A stretch of DNA of 64,000 nt. Source: an uncultured Saprospiraceae bacterium (GTDB taxonomy: Bacteria; Bacteroidota; Bacteroidia; Chitinophagales; Saprospiraceae). Position 1 is the first letter of the stretch, and each line of letters opens with the position of its first letter. Below, piece after piece: positions 25,236-35,329 of this stretch. The notes under the pieces were generated by a model that saw only the letters and a program-made list of their open reading frames with translations, did not search any database and was not told where the DNA came from. The DNA is taken from assembly GCA_937959115.1 (NCBI GenBank), contig CALGAW010000025.1:1-64000 (forward strand), in the 5' to 3' direction. A program made the translations under genes and the position numbers.

Positions 25236-28200
25236 TTATTGACACCCTATTTTGGCATCAAAATTTGAATTAAGTTGTGCATCAAACCCAATTGTCATAT
25301 CAATTTCTCCACCTTCAAATGTGGTTCCGGTTCCTGCAGGCACTGTTCCATTTGATGTTATTTTCACATTTGCTTGGTGCAATCCAGTTGGCACTACCCC
25401 GGGAAAATTCAGTGTAGGAGCAAACGTGATACAGTTGTCTGAGGCGTCTGGGATCCCATCATCATCAATGTCACCATCTGACCCTACAATCCAGTCGATT
25501 TCAAAGCTCACTCCAGGGGTTGGGGTTGGATCTAATCGCAAGCTTGTAATCACCGCATTCCATTCTGCGTTTGTGCCGACCTCAAATACGAGTACTTGCC
25601 AATCGCCATTGCCAGTATAGGTTTCGGTTTCTACGCGTGTCCCTGCATAACCAGGTGCATTTCCTCTTCCCCAGAACAGTTGTGCATTTTTATTTTGAGA
25701 GGCTTTCATTCTCACTAGAATGTTAGGAAAGACACCAGCAGCAAAATGAAATTGGTTTGTTTTTATCAGTTTAGAATCATTTGTACTAGAAGTTGCTTTA
25801 AGCGTTCCGCTAGTTACCGCACCTCCTGTTGTACTGTTCAGTGTCCAGCCTTCGAAGTTACCGTTTTCGTTATACTGGAAGCCTAAATCTTTTACGTCTG
25901 TTGGATTTCTATAATGATTTGATTCGAAACGATCAGGTGAACCATCACCATCACTATCCAATGTAGGTACTGCGAAGTTTGTTGTCCATGAAATAATCCA
26001 ACTTTGGGACTTTGAAACTGCTTTTGGTCTGAAAAATAGGTCGCCATTCGGTTCTCTGTAATAGCCAGTTGTATTGGAGGCGTTCAAATTAGCTAAGGAG
26101 CCGTGTGCTGTTGCTCCAGGTAGACTAAAACCGCCTAGCTTCCCAAAATCTTTAAATACGAGCAACACCTCATCACCGACATCAACATCTTGGTAGTAGA
26201 TTTGGACTTTTTTAGCTGTTGGCAGTGCCTCATATTGGTAGGTATGGGTAAACCCTTCATTTACGATCAATGGCAACTGGTGTTTTTCAGTATATCCATT
26301 CACGTAATATACACCTGCTATCGGCGTTCCAGGCTTCGTCCGTTTCATTGTAACATTAGGAAAGTTGGGCATTGACACACCTGGGTACCAGAGCCAGACT
26401 AATCCAAATTTGTGGTTACTACGATAAATATTAGTCCAATTAGGCGCTTGGTATTCTCCGCCTGTCAACATTAGCGGATGATTAGAAACGATTGTAGAGT
26501 TAGCAGCGCCTCCAAAACTACCATCTAAATCTCGAATGGCAACATTCCACACCCTAGGATGGTACTGACTGTTAAATGCAATGTTTGGGGGTGGATTCGC
26601 AGAACAATCAGGGTAATCTATGATGAAGGAGGAGGAGGGATCGTCCCGTGTAATTCCATAAAACTTATGATTGACGTGCTTCGTTGCTGCGCCTTGTCTT
26701 CTAAGAAGATTAACACCCGTTCCTGATGTCCATCCAATAACGTGGCTATTTCTGACAGTTCCTGCTCCGTCATACATTTCGTACATATGCTTAGTACCAT
26801 TGAAAAGATTCTCACCAGAATTTGCAACAAATACACTTTGTTCTACAATGTTGTAAGTCGCAAAGAAAAGAGCGGTTTCATTTTCAACAAAAATATTATC
26901 TCTATAAATAACATTATCCTGTGGACCACCTGCTCCAATACCTGCATAAATACCAAGGCCGTTCGCATACCAAGTACAATCTTCCATAATGTGTGGACCA
27001 TTATTTGACCAGCCCCAGTTGGTTCGGATAGAATGATCTGAAAACAATTGATCAAAAATGTCAAATCCATTCATACAACTATGCGCCTTGTTTCGTTTAA
27101 ATGAACCGAGGGGTTGTTTATGCGGTTCCATACCACTGAAATAGGGATCATTACTTGAATCTCCCATTGGTGATTGAGGAAAAATAAACCAGTAGCCTGT
27201 TCCATGGGTTCCAGCAGCTACATTGTCTTCAAAGGTATTGTTTGGATTGGTGATCCAGAAGGAAGATGGTGTTCGATTTTGAACTTGATTTAACTCATTA
27301 TCTGAAGGCGTTAGTTCTTCTCCTGCTGCTGGTCGTTTTGTTAGTAGTACAACATTCCGTTTAATGATGTTGAACCGTTCCCCACCATCTTCTAGGAAGA
27401 TTCCGTGTCCGAGGTGGTCGTAGCAGAAATTGCCCTCTACAAGGGTTGATTCAGTGCCGTGGATAGTGATTGCTCGGTTGTAGGATAAGTGGATGCTTGT
27501 GTTTTTCAGGTATTGCCCTACTCCACCATTCTTAACCAAATGCCAGTGAAAGGGATAACGTCCTAATTCTGCTTTCTGTCCCATTCTGTATAGCTCGACA
27601 CCGTCAATGTAAGCTTTGCAGCCATAGTGTACCATGATGTGTCCACCAAATCCAGTCGCGGCGGATCCTGCATCTCCTTGTACGGTTATGTTTTTAGAGA
27701 GCAGTCCAACTTCGGCTCTAAGGTCTGCAGTCCAAGTTTTTGCAGGATTTGCTCTTGTATATGTCTTTTGAACACCGACATGCGGATAGGTTAGCGCACT
27801 GTTGAGTGTAAGGGTTCTATTGTTTCCACTTTTCGCAGTAATTGTTCTTTTTTCAGCTTCGTTCCAACTTTTTCGTGAAGAGACAATTAGAATCTCTGCT
27901 CCGATTGGCCAAGTGACGGCTTCTTTCATTGTAATTGTGGTGGCTCCTGCTGCTGCGTTTGCGCCTAACTGGCTCCAGCTAATGGTGTTTACGCCGTGCA
28001 TTCTTATGGTTCCTCCGCCAATTGCACAGATAAATTTATCTCCGCATCCAGCGATGTTCTGATTGTCTTTTGTTCCAAGAAGCGTTATGACTCCTTTGCC
28101 TGTGTACCTGTTGGTGGTAGTTCCCAGTTCAAGCTTTGCTGTTGTGCCTTGTACTAACAACCACTCCGTGTCTAGGTTGAAATTTTGAGTCGCTGCATTG

Positions 28201-28535
28201 TATGTGAGGGTACCGTTGACGGTGGTGTTTCTTGCCTTACAAGGGCCAAAAAGCCTTACCGTTCTTCCAGCGGGGATAATCACAGCATCTGTTGGGCCAG
28301 GGACGTTGCCTCCTTGATTCCAAGTGGACCCTACATCCCAACGTCCATTTGCGATTGCAGTATAGGTGGCATTTGTATTCTCATTGCGATATTTCTGTAG
28401 ATCGAATTCAGCAGCGCAGAGGGTTACTTCAGGCGGGGCAATATATTCATTAGATTTAAACTCATTGTTACTCTGATCTACATTAAAAAATGAAGAAAGA
28501 AAACTGATAAATAGTATTGTTAAGGTAGAATTCAT
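25236..28535 (-). CDS. G8 domain / beta-helix protein, CEMIP-like, GCx C-terminus (paralog 2)
   Basis: This 1,099-residue paralog has the same layout as its neighbours: signal peptide, G8 domain (RWDVGSTWNQGG), beta-helix with GRYPFHWHLVKNGG (~325), SSFWITNPNN and AAGTHGTGYWFIFP, a DSDGDGSPD calcium-type loop (~858), a jelly-roll-like segment, SDGDIDDDGIPD, and the terminal domain ending IGCQ. It is closer to paralog 3 (shared SQLGAN, KEAVTWP, NEAEKRTI) than to paralog 1. It heads a two-gene unit with paralog 1. The likely substrate is a large polysaccharide, hyaluronan-like by analogy, but this is untested. Confidence 0.88.
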   Translation of the reverse strand: MNSTLTILFISFLSSFFNVDQSNNEFKSNEYIAPPEVTLCAAEFDLQKYRNENTNATYTAIANGRWDVGSTWNQGGNVPGPTDAVIIPAGRTVRLFGPCKARNTTVNGTLTYNAATQNFNLDTEWLLVQGTTAKLELGTTTNRYTGKGVITLLGTKDNQNIAGCGDKFICAIGGGTIRMHGVNTISWSQLGANAAAGATTITMKEAVTWPIGAEILIVSSRKSWNEAEKRTITAKSGNNRTLTLNSALTYPHVGVQKTYTRANPAKTWTADLRAEVGLLSKNITVQGDAGSAATGFGGHIMVHYGCKAYIDGVELYRMGQKAELGRYPFHWHLVKNGGVGQYLKNTSIHLSYNRAITIHGTESTLVEGNFCYDHLGHGIFLEDGGERFNIIKRNVVLLTKRPAAGEELTPSDNELNQVQNRTPSSFWITNPNNTFEDNVAAGTHGTGYWFIFPQSPMGDSSNDPYFSGMEPHKQPLGSFKRNKAHSCMNGFDIFDQLFSDHSIRTNWGWSNNGPHIMEDCTWYANGLGIYAGIGAGGPQDNVIYRDNIFVENETALFFATYNIVEQSVFVANSGENLFNGTKHMYEMYDGAGTVRNSHVIGWTSGTGVNLLRRQGAATKHVNHKFYGITRDDPSSSFIIDYPDCSANPPPNIAFNSQYHPRVWNVAIRDLDGSFGGAANSTIVSNHPLMLTGGEYQAPNWTNIYRSNHKFGLVWLWYPGVSMPNFPNVTMKRTKPGTPIAGVYYVNGYTEKHQLPLIVNEGFTHTYQYEALPTAKKVQIYYQDVDVGDEVLLVFKDFGKLGGFSLPGATAHGSLANLNASNTTGYYREPNGDLFFRPKAVSKSQSWIISWTTNFAVPTLDSDGDGSPDRFESNHYRNPTDVKDLGFQYNENGNFEGWTLNSTTGGAVTSGTLKATSSTNDSKLIKTNQFHFAAGVFPNILVRMKASQNKNAQLFWGRGNAPGYAGTRVETETYTGNGDWQVLVFEVGTNAEWNAVITSLRLDPTPTPGVSFEIDWIVGSDGDIDDDGIPDASDNCITFAPTLNFPGVVPTGLHQANVKITSNGTVPAGTGTTFEGGEIDMTIGFDAQLNSNFDAKIGCQ

Positions 28536-29079
28536 AGGTTGATAGGTTATAATATAAATATACGGAATTTGAAGTGGAAAATCTAAAAATCAAAAAGATG
28601 AAACTAAAGATAGAATTAAGTAATAAAATCCATTGAAACTATGATGAAGAAAGAGATTGGATAGATTGTTTTTTACACAAAAGGGTTGGAATGATTAGAA
28701 CTACTTCCTTATCAGTTGCTTATCATTAAGATTGTAATGAAAAACATAATATTTAGACTAGATAGCGTAAATCATTTGTCTGGAATCCAGGGAGATGAAA
28801 GCATTGCAACCTCAATTAAAGATTTGTTTCTTTGGCACCATGCGAATAACTCTAATGTTTGAGCAAACTGGGCTCAAGGACGGGAGTTGTCCTTATTACA
28901 GATAATTCATTCTAAAACATCGAAGTAAACAACAGGAATTGGAGTTCAGAATTTGACAACTTGATAAAGGAATAACAATAAACAGACGCTTGAAATATGA
29001 TTTAATCTCAATTTTTCCAAGGATGATGAAACAAGAATTGATGACACTATTTTAAACCTCGTCTTCTTTGATCCCAAGC
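28536..29079. other. ~540-bp non-coding gap between G8 paralogs 2 and 3
   Basis: No ORF of note and no complete promoter pair was found. It should carry the promoter of the paralog 2-1 unit and the end of the paralog 3 transcript; no strong terminator hairpin with a T-run was seen. Confidence 0.5.
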
Positions 29080-32000
29080 TTATTGGCATCCAATTTTCGC
29101 TTCAAAATTAGACCCTGGCAACGCTTCAAACCCTGGTGTCAGGTCAACTTCGCCACTTTCAAAAATAGTTCCTGTACCGGCGGGCACGGTGCCAGTAGAG
29201 GTAATCCTAGTTGCTGCTTGATGCGTTCCAGTAGGCACTACCCCAGGGAAACTCAAAATAGAATTAGCGAAACAAGGATCTATCCCTTCAGCAGTTATCC
29301 AGTCGATTTCGAAGAATATACCAGGTGTATTTACCGGATCAAAGCGTAAATTGACAATGTTATTAATCCATTCTGCACTGTTAGATACCGGGAAAACAAG
29401 TTCTTGCCAAGCTCCTGCGCCAGTGTATACTTGAGTAGAGACTCGAGCTGCAACAAAGCCAGGTGCATCATTTCTTCCCCAGAATATCTGGGCAGGGATA
29501 TTATTCCCGTTTGTCCGCATTCGAACCTTGATCTTAGCGACTTTAGCTGCTTCAAAATTAAAATCATATTTGATGACCATCGGATCATTTGTACTAGAAG
29601 TTCCTTTCAAAATATTGCCAGATACGACTCCACCAGATACGTTATTTAGATTGCCCCATCCTTCAAAATTACCATTGTATTTGAATTGGAAAGCTAGATC
29701 AAGAACGTTATAAGGATTTCGGTATTCTGCCATTTCGAAAACATCAGAAGAACCATCCCCATCACTGTCAACAACTGGGACTGAGTAGTTAGTAACCCAG
29801 CCCATGAGCCATACTTGATGTATTCCTGCCGAGACTGGTTTAAAGTATACATCACCATTCGGCTCACGATAATAACCTGAGGCATTCGTGTTTATTAGGT
29901 TTGCCAAAGAACTTCGAGAAGGAACACCATTCATAAAGAAGCCGCCTAATTTACCAAAATCTTTGAATCGTAATAGTGTGTTATCGCCAACGTCTGTGTC
30001 ATCAAGGTAAATTTGGATCCGTCTACCCGATGGAAGCGCCGTATATCGATAGGTATGGAGAAATCCTTCATTCATAATTACAGGCAACTGATGCTTTTCA
30101 GTATAACCATTCACATAAAAACAGCCAGCATCAGGTGTACCCGTTTTTGTACGCATCATACTCACATCTGGGAAGCTTGACATCGCAACACCTGGATACC
30201 ACATCCAAGCTAAGCCAAACTTATGGGTACTTCGGTAAGCATTGGTCCAATTTGGTGCTTGATATTCCCCTCCAGTCAGGTGCAGCGGATGATTCGTTAC
30301 AATGGAGGTATTGGCAACGCCTCCCAATGAACCATCTACATCACGTAATACCATGTTCCAAACTCTAGGGTGCAGTATTGCATTTGCACCAAGATTGGGT
30401 GGTGGTGGAGCGGAATGATCGGGATAATTAATAATTAATGAGGCATTAACGTCTTTTGTAATTCCATAGAATTTGTGGTTGAGGTGCTTGGTTGCAGCAC
30501 CTACTCTTCTTATCAAATTAACGCCTGTGCCACTGCTCCAGCCCACGATATGACTATTTCTTACTGTTCCGGCTCCGTCATAGGTTGCATACATTACCTT
30601 TTGACCAGAATAGAGATTTTCGCCTGATTTAGCAACGAATACACATTGTTCTGCGATATTGTATGTAGCAAGGAACAGTGCTTCTTTATTTTCAACAAAA
30701 ATATTGTTTCTGTAAATTACATTGTCTTGTCTTCCTCCAACACCAATACCCGCGTAAACAGCAACATCATTGGCATACCAAGTACACTGATCCATGTAAT
30801 GCAAGGTATTGTTGTCCCATCCCCAATTGAGTTTTAAGGAATGATCTGGGTTGAGGCGATCGAAGATATCAAATCCACTCATACAACTATGTGCCTTATT
30901 TCTTAGGAAGCTACCAAGCGGTTCTCTATGTGGTTGGATCCCATTAAAGTAGGGATCATTGCCTGAATCTCCCATTGGTGCCTCAGGCATTGCAAACCAA
31001 TATCCAGTACCGTGCGTTCCTGCTGCAACGTTGTCTTCAAACGTGTTGTTTGGATTGGTGATCCAAAAAGAAGAGGGAGTTCTGTTTTGAACTTGATTAA
31101 ATTCATTATCTGATGGTGTTAATTCCTCACCTGCAGCAGGGCGTTTTGAAAGGAGCACCACATTTTTTTTGATTACGTTGTAGCGTTCTCCTCCATCTTC
31201 AAGGAAAATCCCGTGTCCGATATGGTCGTAGCAAAAATTTCCTTCTACTAAAGCTGACTCTGTACCATGAATGGTAATTGCTCTATTGTAAGACGTGTGG
31301 ATACTACTGTTTTTAAAGTACTGTCCAGCTCCACCGTTCTTAACTAGGTGCCAGTGAAATGGATATCTTCCAAGAATCGCTTTTTGCCCCATTCTGAATA
31401 GTTCAATCCCATCGATGAAGGCTTTACTACCGAAATGAACCATAATATGACCTCCAAAACCTGCAGTGACGGAACCGCCACCTCCTTGCACTTTGATATT
31501 GCGTGACAACAATCCTACTTCTGCTCTGAGGTCTGCTGTCCATGTTTTAGCTGGTGAAGTCCTTGTATACGTTTTTTGAACACCGACGTGAGGAAAGCCC
31601 AATGCGCTGTTGAGGGTAATCGTTTTACCGTTTGCGCTAACATTTGTGATGGTTCTTTTTTCTGCTTCGTTCCAATTTTTACGAGAAGAGGTGATTAATA
31701 TCTCTGCTCCAACAGGCCATGTAACGGCTTCTTTTAAGGTGATGGTGTTACTTCCTGCAGCTACGTTTGCTCCAAGCTGAGACCAACTGATAGTATTTTT
31801 ACCGTGCATAAAAATTCTACCTCCGCCGATGGCCCCGATGAATTTATCACCCGTTCCTGAGATGTTTTGGTTATCATTTGTACCAAGCATGGTTATGATA
31901 CCTTGACCGGTGTATCTGTTGTTGTTTGTTCCTATGTTTAACGTTGCATTCGCTCCACTGACGAGCAGCCATTCGGTTTGCAGGTGGAAGTTTTGTGTGA

Positions 32001-32349
32001 GGGTTCTGTAGCGTAATACGCCGTTGAGTGTAATGTTTTTTGCGTTGTTATTGTTGTTCAGAAAAACGGTTCGACCTGCAGGTATGATTACTGCATCATT
32101 CAATCCTGGTGTAGCTCCGCCTTGATTCCAAGTAGCTCCTGCGTCCCAGTTACCATTGGCGATGGCTGTGAACGTGGCATTTGTATTCTCCTCTCTGTAT
32201 TTCTGAAGATCGTAAATATTGTAACACATGGCGACTTCAGGAGGCGCAATATATTCAGAATCAGGTGTTGAGACGTTTTCTTCAAAGACTGAGGTAAAAA
32301 ACGAAAGGAAGCCTATGAAAAGTAATGAGTTAAATGAATTGACCGTCAT
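29080..32349 (-). CDS. G8 domain / beta-helix protein, CEMIP-like, GCx C-terminus (paralog 3)
   Basis: I prefer the ATG at 32349 (1,089 residues) over a TTG 18 bases upstream, because the hydrophobic signal follows it directly (SLLFIGFLSFFTS). The G8 domain (NWDAGATWNQGG), beta-helix (GRYPFHWHLVKNGG at ~326; FLEDGGERYN; SSFWITNPNN) and DSDGDGSSD loop (~859) are intact. Unlike its paralogs, the second aspartate-rich loop before the tail is missing: WIVGSDGD...DNC is replaced by WITAEGIDPC. The protein ends EAKIGCQ. It is separated from paralog 2 by 544 bp, so it may be transcribed alone. Confidence 0.88.
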   Translation of the reverse strand: MTVNSFNSLLFIGFLSFFTSVFEENVSTPDSEYIAPPEVAMCYNIYDLQKYREENTNATFTAIANGNWDAGATWNQGGATPGLNDAVIIPAGRTVFLNNNNNAKNITLNGVLRYRTLTQNFHLQTEWLLVSGANATLNIGTNNNRYTGQGIITMLGTNDNQNISGTGDKFIGAIGGGRIFMHGKNTISWSQLGANVAAGSNTITLKEAVTWPVGAEILITSSRKNWNEAEKRTITNVSANGKTITLNSALGFPHVGVQKTYTRTSPAKTWTADLRAEVGLLSRNIKVQGGGGSVTAGFGGHIMVHFGSKAFIDGIELFRMGQKAILGRYPFHWHLVKNGGAGQYFKNSSIHTSYNRAITIHGTESALVEGNFCYDHIGHGIFLEDGGERYNVIKKNVVLLSKRPAAGEELTPSDNEFNQVQNRTPSSFWITNPNNTFEDNVAAGTHGTGYWFAMPEAPMGDSGNDPYFNGIQPHREPLGSFLRNKAHSCMSGFDIFDRLNPDHSLKLNWGWDNNTLHYMDQCTWYANDVAVYAGIGVGGRQDNVIYRNNIFVENKEALFLATYNIAEQCVFVAKSGENLYSGQKVMYATYDGAGTVRNSHIVGWSSGTGVNLIRRVGAATKHLNHKFYGITKDVNASLIINYPDHSAPPPPNLGANAILHPRVWNMVLRDVDGSLGGVANTSIVTNHPLHLTGGEYQAPNWTNAYRSTHKFGLAWMWYPGVAMSSFPDVSMMRTKTGTPDAGCFYVNGYTEKHQLPVIMNEGFLHTYRYTALPSGRRIQIYLDDTDVGDNTLLRFKDFGKLGGFFMNGVPSRSSLANLINTNASGYYREPNGDVYFKPVSAGIHQVWLMGWVTNYSVPVVDSDGDGSSDVFEMAEYRNPYNVLDLAFQFKYNGNFEGWGNLNNVSGGVVSGNILKGTSSTNDPMVIKYDFNFEAAKVAKIKVRMRTNGNNIPAQIFWGRNDAPGFVAARVSTQVYTGAGAWQELVFPVSNSAEWINNIVNLRFDPVNTPGIFFEIDWITAEGIDPCFANSILSFPGVVPTGTHQAATRITSTGTVPAGTGTIFESGEVDLTPGFEALPGSNFEAKIGCQ

Positions 32350-32598
32350 TCTTGATTGTTTTACCAAAAAATGTAAGTAAAGGGATGATATAACCTTGTT
32401 AAAAGTAATTAAAATATCGTGTTTTACATAATCTTAAGGGAATTGAATGTCGAGCAACGTTAGTGCTCTTATGGCTAGGCAAAATTAGTAAGACCGGAAT
32501 GTAGAATTAGGATTTATAGGCTGAAAAGTGTTTTAGGATGCTATTTTATCAAAATAATACACAATTATCATTCTAACGCTTTAGAATTAGAAAGAATA

Positions 32599-34287
32599 CT
32601 ACGCATTCCTATTCACTGGGAGCCAAATTTTTAGGAAGGTTTTACCATTCTGTCCATCATCGATTAACAGATGCCCGTGGTGTAGTTTAATGATTTTACG
32701 TACAAACGCAAAGCCGATATCTACTTTGCTGGTTTTAATAAAATCAGTGGTCAACACCTCTTCAAACCAGTATTTTGCGAATTTCAAGGTGTTCTCATCA
32801 TCCGTAATTAGCAGTAAATCTTCTTTTCCATCAGATTTCTGGGTGATATTTATTTTTACTTGATCTTCTTGGCCATGTTTGAGGATAAACCGAAACAAAT
32901 ACTCAAACATTCGTCTAATGGCTGTTTTATCGCCATAAATAGTTGAAAGATCATCGTTTATCTTGATTTTGACCTTCTGCTCATTCGACTGAAAACTGTT
33001 GATTAGAGGATCGAGCACTGTATTCAAGTGAAACTGAGTTTTATTTGTTGATAGCTTAAAATTCAAGTACTTCTCAGTGACATTCATTTTAGTGTAGATT
33101 TCCTGTGTCCCGCTAGAGATGTATTCGATATAGTCATTGATTTCATTATCGCTCTTAATTTTTAGTTTGTTCTTGATTAAATTGACGAACGACCCGATAG
33201 TGCGTATTGGAGTTTTTAAATCATGTGCAAGGAGTTTACTCACCACTTCTAACTCTCTGTTTTGTTGTTCAATTGCTTCGTTTCTTTTTTGAACTTCCTC
33301 AATCTCTTTTTCTTTATACTTGAGAATATTGGTTAAATCATTTTTCTCATTTAATTTGTTTGAATCTGATTTTAGTATTTTGATATAATCTCTATATGTT
33401 TCAACTAGTTGCTCTGGTTTATGCTTCAACTCGATCTCTATTTTCAATTCATACAGATCACTGTAATCTTGTTCTACGATTTCCTTTGCAAGGACAGCGT
33501 CTAAAAGGGTTAAAGCTTCATTGTATTGTTTGAATTGGTACAATACCTTTGCTTTAGAAAAAGAAGCGTCAACAAACTCGTTTGTACCAAATTGTTTGGC
33601 GTATTTCAGAGCATTGTTGCAATTATCTAATGACTTTTCATATTGCTTTAACTCAAAATTAACTTCGGCCATTTTTTTATACGCGAAACCGAGTGAGATA
33701 TAAATTTTATGCTCTTCAATAATTTCGAGACTTTCTTCGTAAACAGATAAAGCTTTCTCAAACTTCCCTTGTTTGAAAAAGAATCCAGCAATGTTAAATA
33801 AATCGAAAACTACAAAACGCTTCTCACCCGCTCTTTCGTTAAGTGATTTAGCTTTGTTTGCAAACTCCAATTGTTTTTCATGCATGCCTAATTGTTCATA
33901 GATTTTTGCTAGATTATTATAGGTTTTTGCATTCAATTCTGCGGACTTGAATTTCAAGCTTTCAAATCCACATTCTAGGCCCAATGTATATTGTTTGGTT
34001 CGTATGTAAAGGCAAGAAATATTAATTAATGCTTTCGTTTTTATTTCAAGATAATCATGTAAATCACTGATTTCAATCGCTTTGCTAAGGTGGATATGTC
34101 CTTCAAAGTATTCACCCTGTAAAAATTGGATTATACCAATCAAGTTGTGTTTATTGGCAAGAATAAAAGGGTCAGTACTCTCAATATCAAATAGTTGTTT
34201 CAAACATTCATCAGGAGAAGACAAAAAATTCTCTTGAATCCACTTGATCTTGGAAAGGTCATTTTTTTTAAGGGTTATATCAACCAT
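32599..34287 (-). CDS. TPR-containing histidine-kinase-like protein with degenerate ATPase domain (paralog A)
   Basis: This 562-residue cytoplasmic protein has no membrane segment or receiver domain. Residues ~40-310 form tetratricopeptide-type helical repeats. A coiled coil (~325-350) leads to a HisKA-like box LLAHDLKTPIRTIGSF with His355. The region where HATPase_c should lie (~445-558) ends in LKIWLP as usual, but the N-box Asn is absent (MFEYLFRFILKHG), the G1 DxGxG motif is replaced by ITDDENT and the G2 GxGLGL by DIGFAFV. ATP binding is therefore doubtful. It may accept phosphate from a partner or act as a scaffold; no response regulator gene lies nearby. Confidence 0.82.
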   Translation of the reverse strand: MVDITLKKNDLSKIKWIQENFLSSPDECLKQLFDIESTDPFILANKHNLIGIIQFLQGEYFEGHIHLSKAIEISDLHDYLEIKTKALINISCLYIRTKQYTLGLECGFESLKFKSAELNAKTYNNLAKIYEQLGMHEKQLEFANKAKSLNERAGEKRFVVFDLFNIAGFFFKQGKFEKALSVYEESLEIIEEHKIYISLGFAYKKMAEVNFELKQYEKSLDNCNNALKYAKQFGTNEFVDASFSKAKVLYQFKQYNEALTLLDAVLAKEIVEQDYSDLYELKIEIELKHKPEQLVETYRDYIKILKSDSNKLNEKNDLTNILKYKEKEIEEVQKRNEAIEQQNRELEVVSKLLAHDLKTPIRTIGSFVNLIKNKLKIKSDNEINDYIEYISSGTQEIYTKMNVTEKYLNFKLSTNKTQFHLNTVLDPLINSFQSNEQKVKIKINDDLSTIYGDKTAIRRMFEYLFRFILKHGQEDQVKINITQKSDGKEDLLLITDDENTLKFAKYWFEEVLTTDFIKTSKVDIGFAFVRKIIKLHHGHLLIDDGQNGKTFLKIWLPVNRNA

Positions 34288-34464
34288 TTTATTGTTCTTT
34301 CATTGTAAAACTTGATAGGAAGTTCTGCTCTAATACAGATACGGAAAAAATGTAATAAAGTTGCTCGTACTAACGATATCTTAAAAAAAAGATGGCAGGC
34401 TTATCAATTCTTAGGTGGCTAAATGGAAGGACAGGTAGGAGTAAAAGCGAACTCAACGACAAGC

Positions 34465-35145
34465 TTACAGATTATTTGCCGTTTCTACAATAAAAGAGCC
34501 ACTTCCACCGTCTGTTGAGCTCCAGGTCACCGTCTGAGTAAAATTTTGAACACAGCAGTTTGGTGCACTCGTGCCAGAGCCTGCCTGAACATATAAGTTG
34601 ACGCTACTCCCAGCAGTAAGGAGAAAATTACCTGGTTGTGGACTTTGATCAGCACATCCAAAATTTGGTATAACCATAGTAATATTAAAACTAGTATTGT
34701 TAGTGATTATTCTATTCCCTTGCGCAAAGGAATACGGAGTAAAACCAACACAATCAAATATACCAAATAAGTAATAATCGCCATCTGGTTCAAATGCAGA
34801 ACCTGGAACTGTACATCCCCCATTATCAGTTAATACAGTAGAGCAAGTGCCATTATTGGTAGAGCTAATACATAAATTTCCTCCTCCAGAACTATTAAGA
34901 TTGACAGCATTTGCAGCAGTAGTTGTAATACTAAGTGTTTTACAATGTGCATTGTTATTAATTGTAGGATACTCCGAAACAACAGGAATAACCACCGCAT
35001 GCGTTGCAGTAGGGATAAGATCTAAACTCCAGTTGCATGCTTTATGCCAGTCATTATCCGTGCTACCCGTCCAAGTATTTGTTTGAGCAAACACATGATT
35101 AAACATCAGCATCAAGGTAAAAAGGAGTACAGTCTTATTCTTCAT
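34465..35145 (-). CDS. Small secreted protein of unknown function
   Basis: I chose the ATG at 35145 (226 residues) because a clean signal peptide follows (MKNKTVLLFTLMLMF...VFA-Q); the frame extends upstream to 35322 without a signal. The mature start TNTWTGSTDNDW...CNWS...IPTATHAVVIP...YPTI is a beta-rich opening common in exported Bacteroidota proteins. The remaining Cys-rich part is not recognised. No sorting domain is visible at the end (FIVETANNL). It lies between the two kinase-like paralogs on the same strand. Confidence 0.65.
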   Translation of the reverse strand: MKNKTVLLFTLMLMFNHVFAQTNTWTGSTDNDWHKACNWSLDLIPTATHAVVIPVVSEYPTINNNAHCKTLSITTTAANAVNLNSSGGGNLCISSTNNGTCSTVLTDNGGCTVPGSAFEPDGDYYLFGIFDCVGFTPYSFAQGNRIITNNTSFNITMVIPNFGCADQSPQPGNFLLTAGSSVNLYVQAGSGTSAPNCCVQNFTQTVTWSSTDGGSGSFIVETANNL

Positions 35146-35329
35146 TTGAAAAATTATTTTGCTAATCAAGGCAATCTGATCAAACTTTGTTGACTCTAAT
35201 ATAGTAATTCTTGCGGAAAAGTTGTTGATATCTTTGGAGCTACCTGTTCTTGAGACTGAATTGGTTTGCTTCATAGATTTACAGAAAAAAAGATCCGATT
35301 TTTTTAAGATAAATCTATTCATAGTATTT

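Noticed and set aside
32350-32367. Upstream TTG start for G8 paralog 3
   Set aside because: It would put six extra residues before the signal peptide; the ATG at 32349 matches the paralogs better.
35146-35322. Longer start for the small secreted protein
   Set aside because: The extra 59 residues would bury the signal peptide that begins at 35145.
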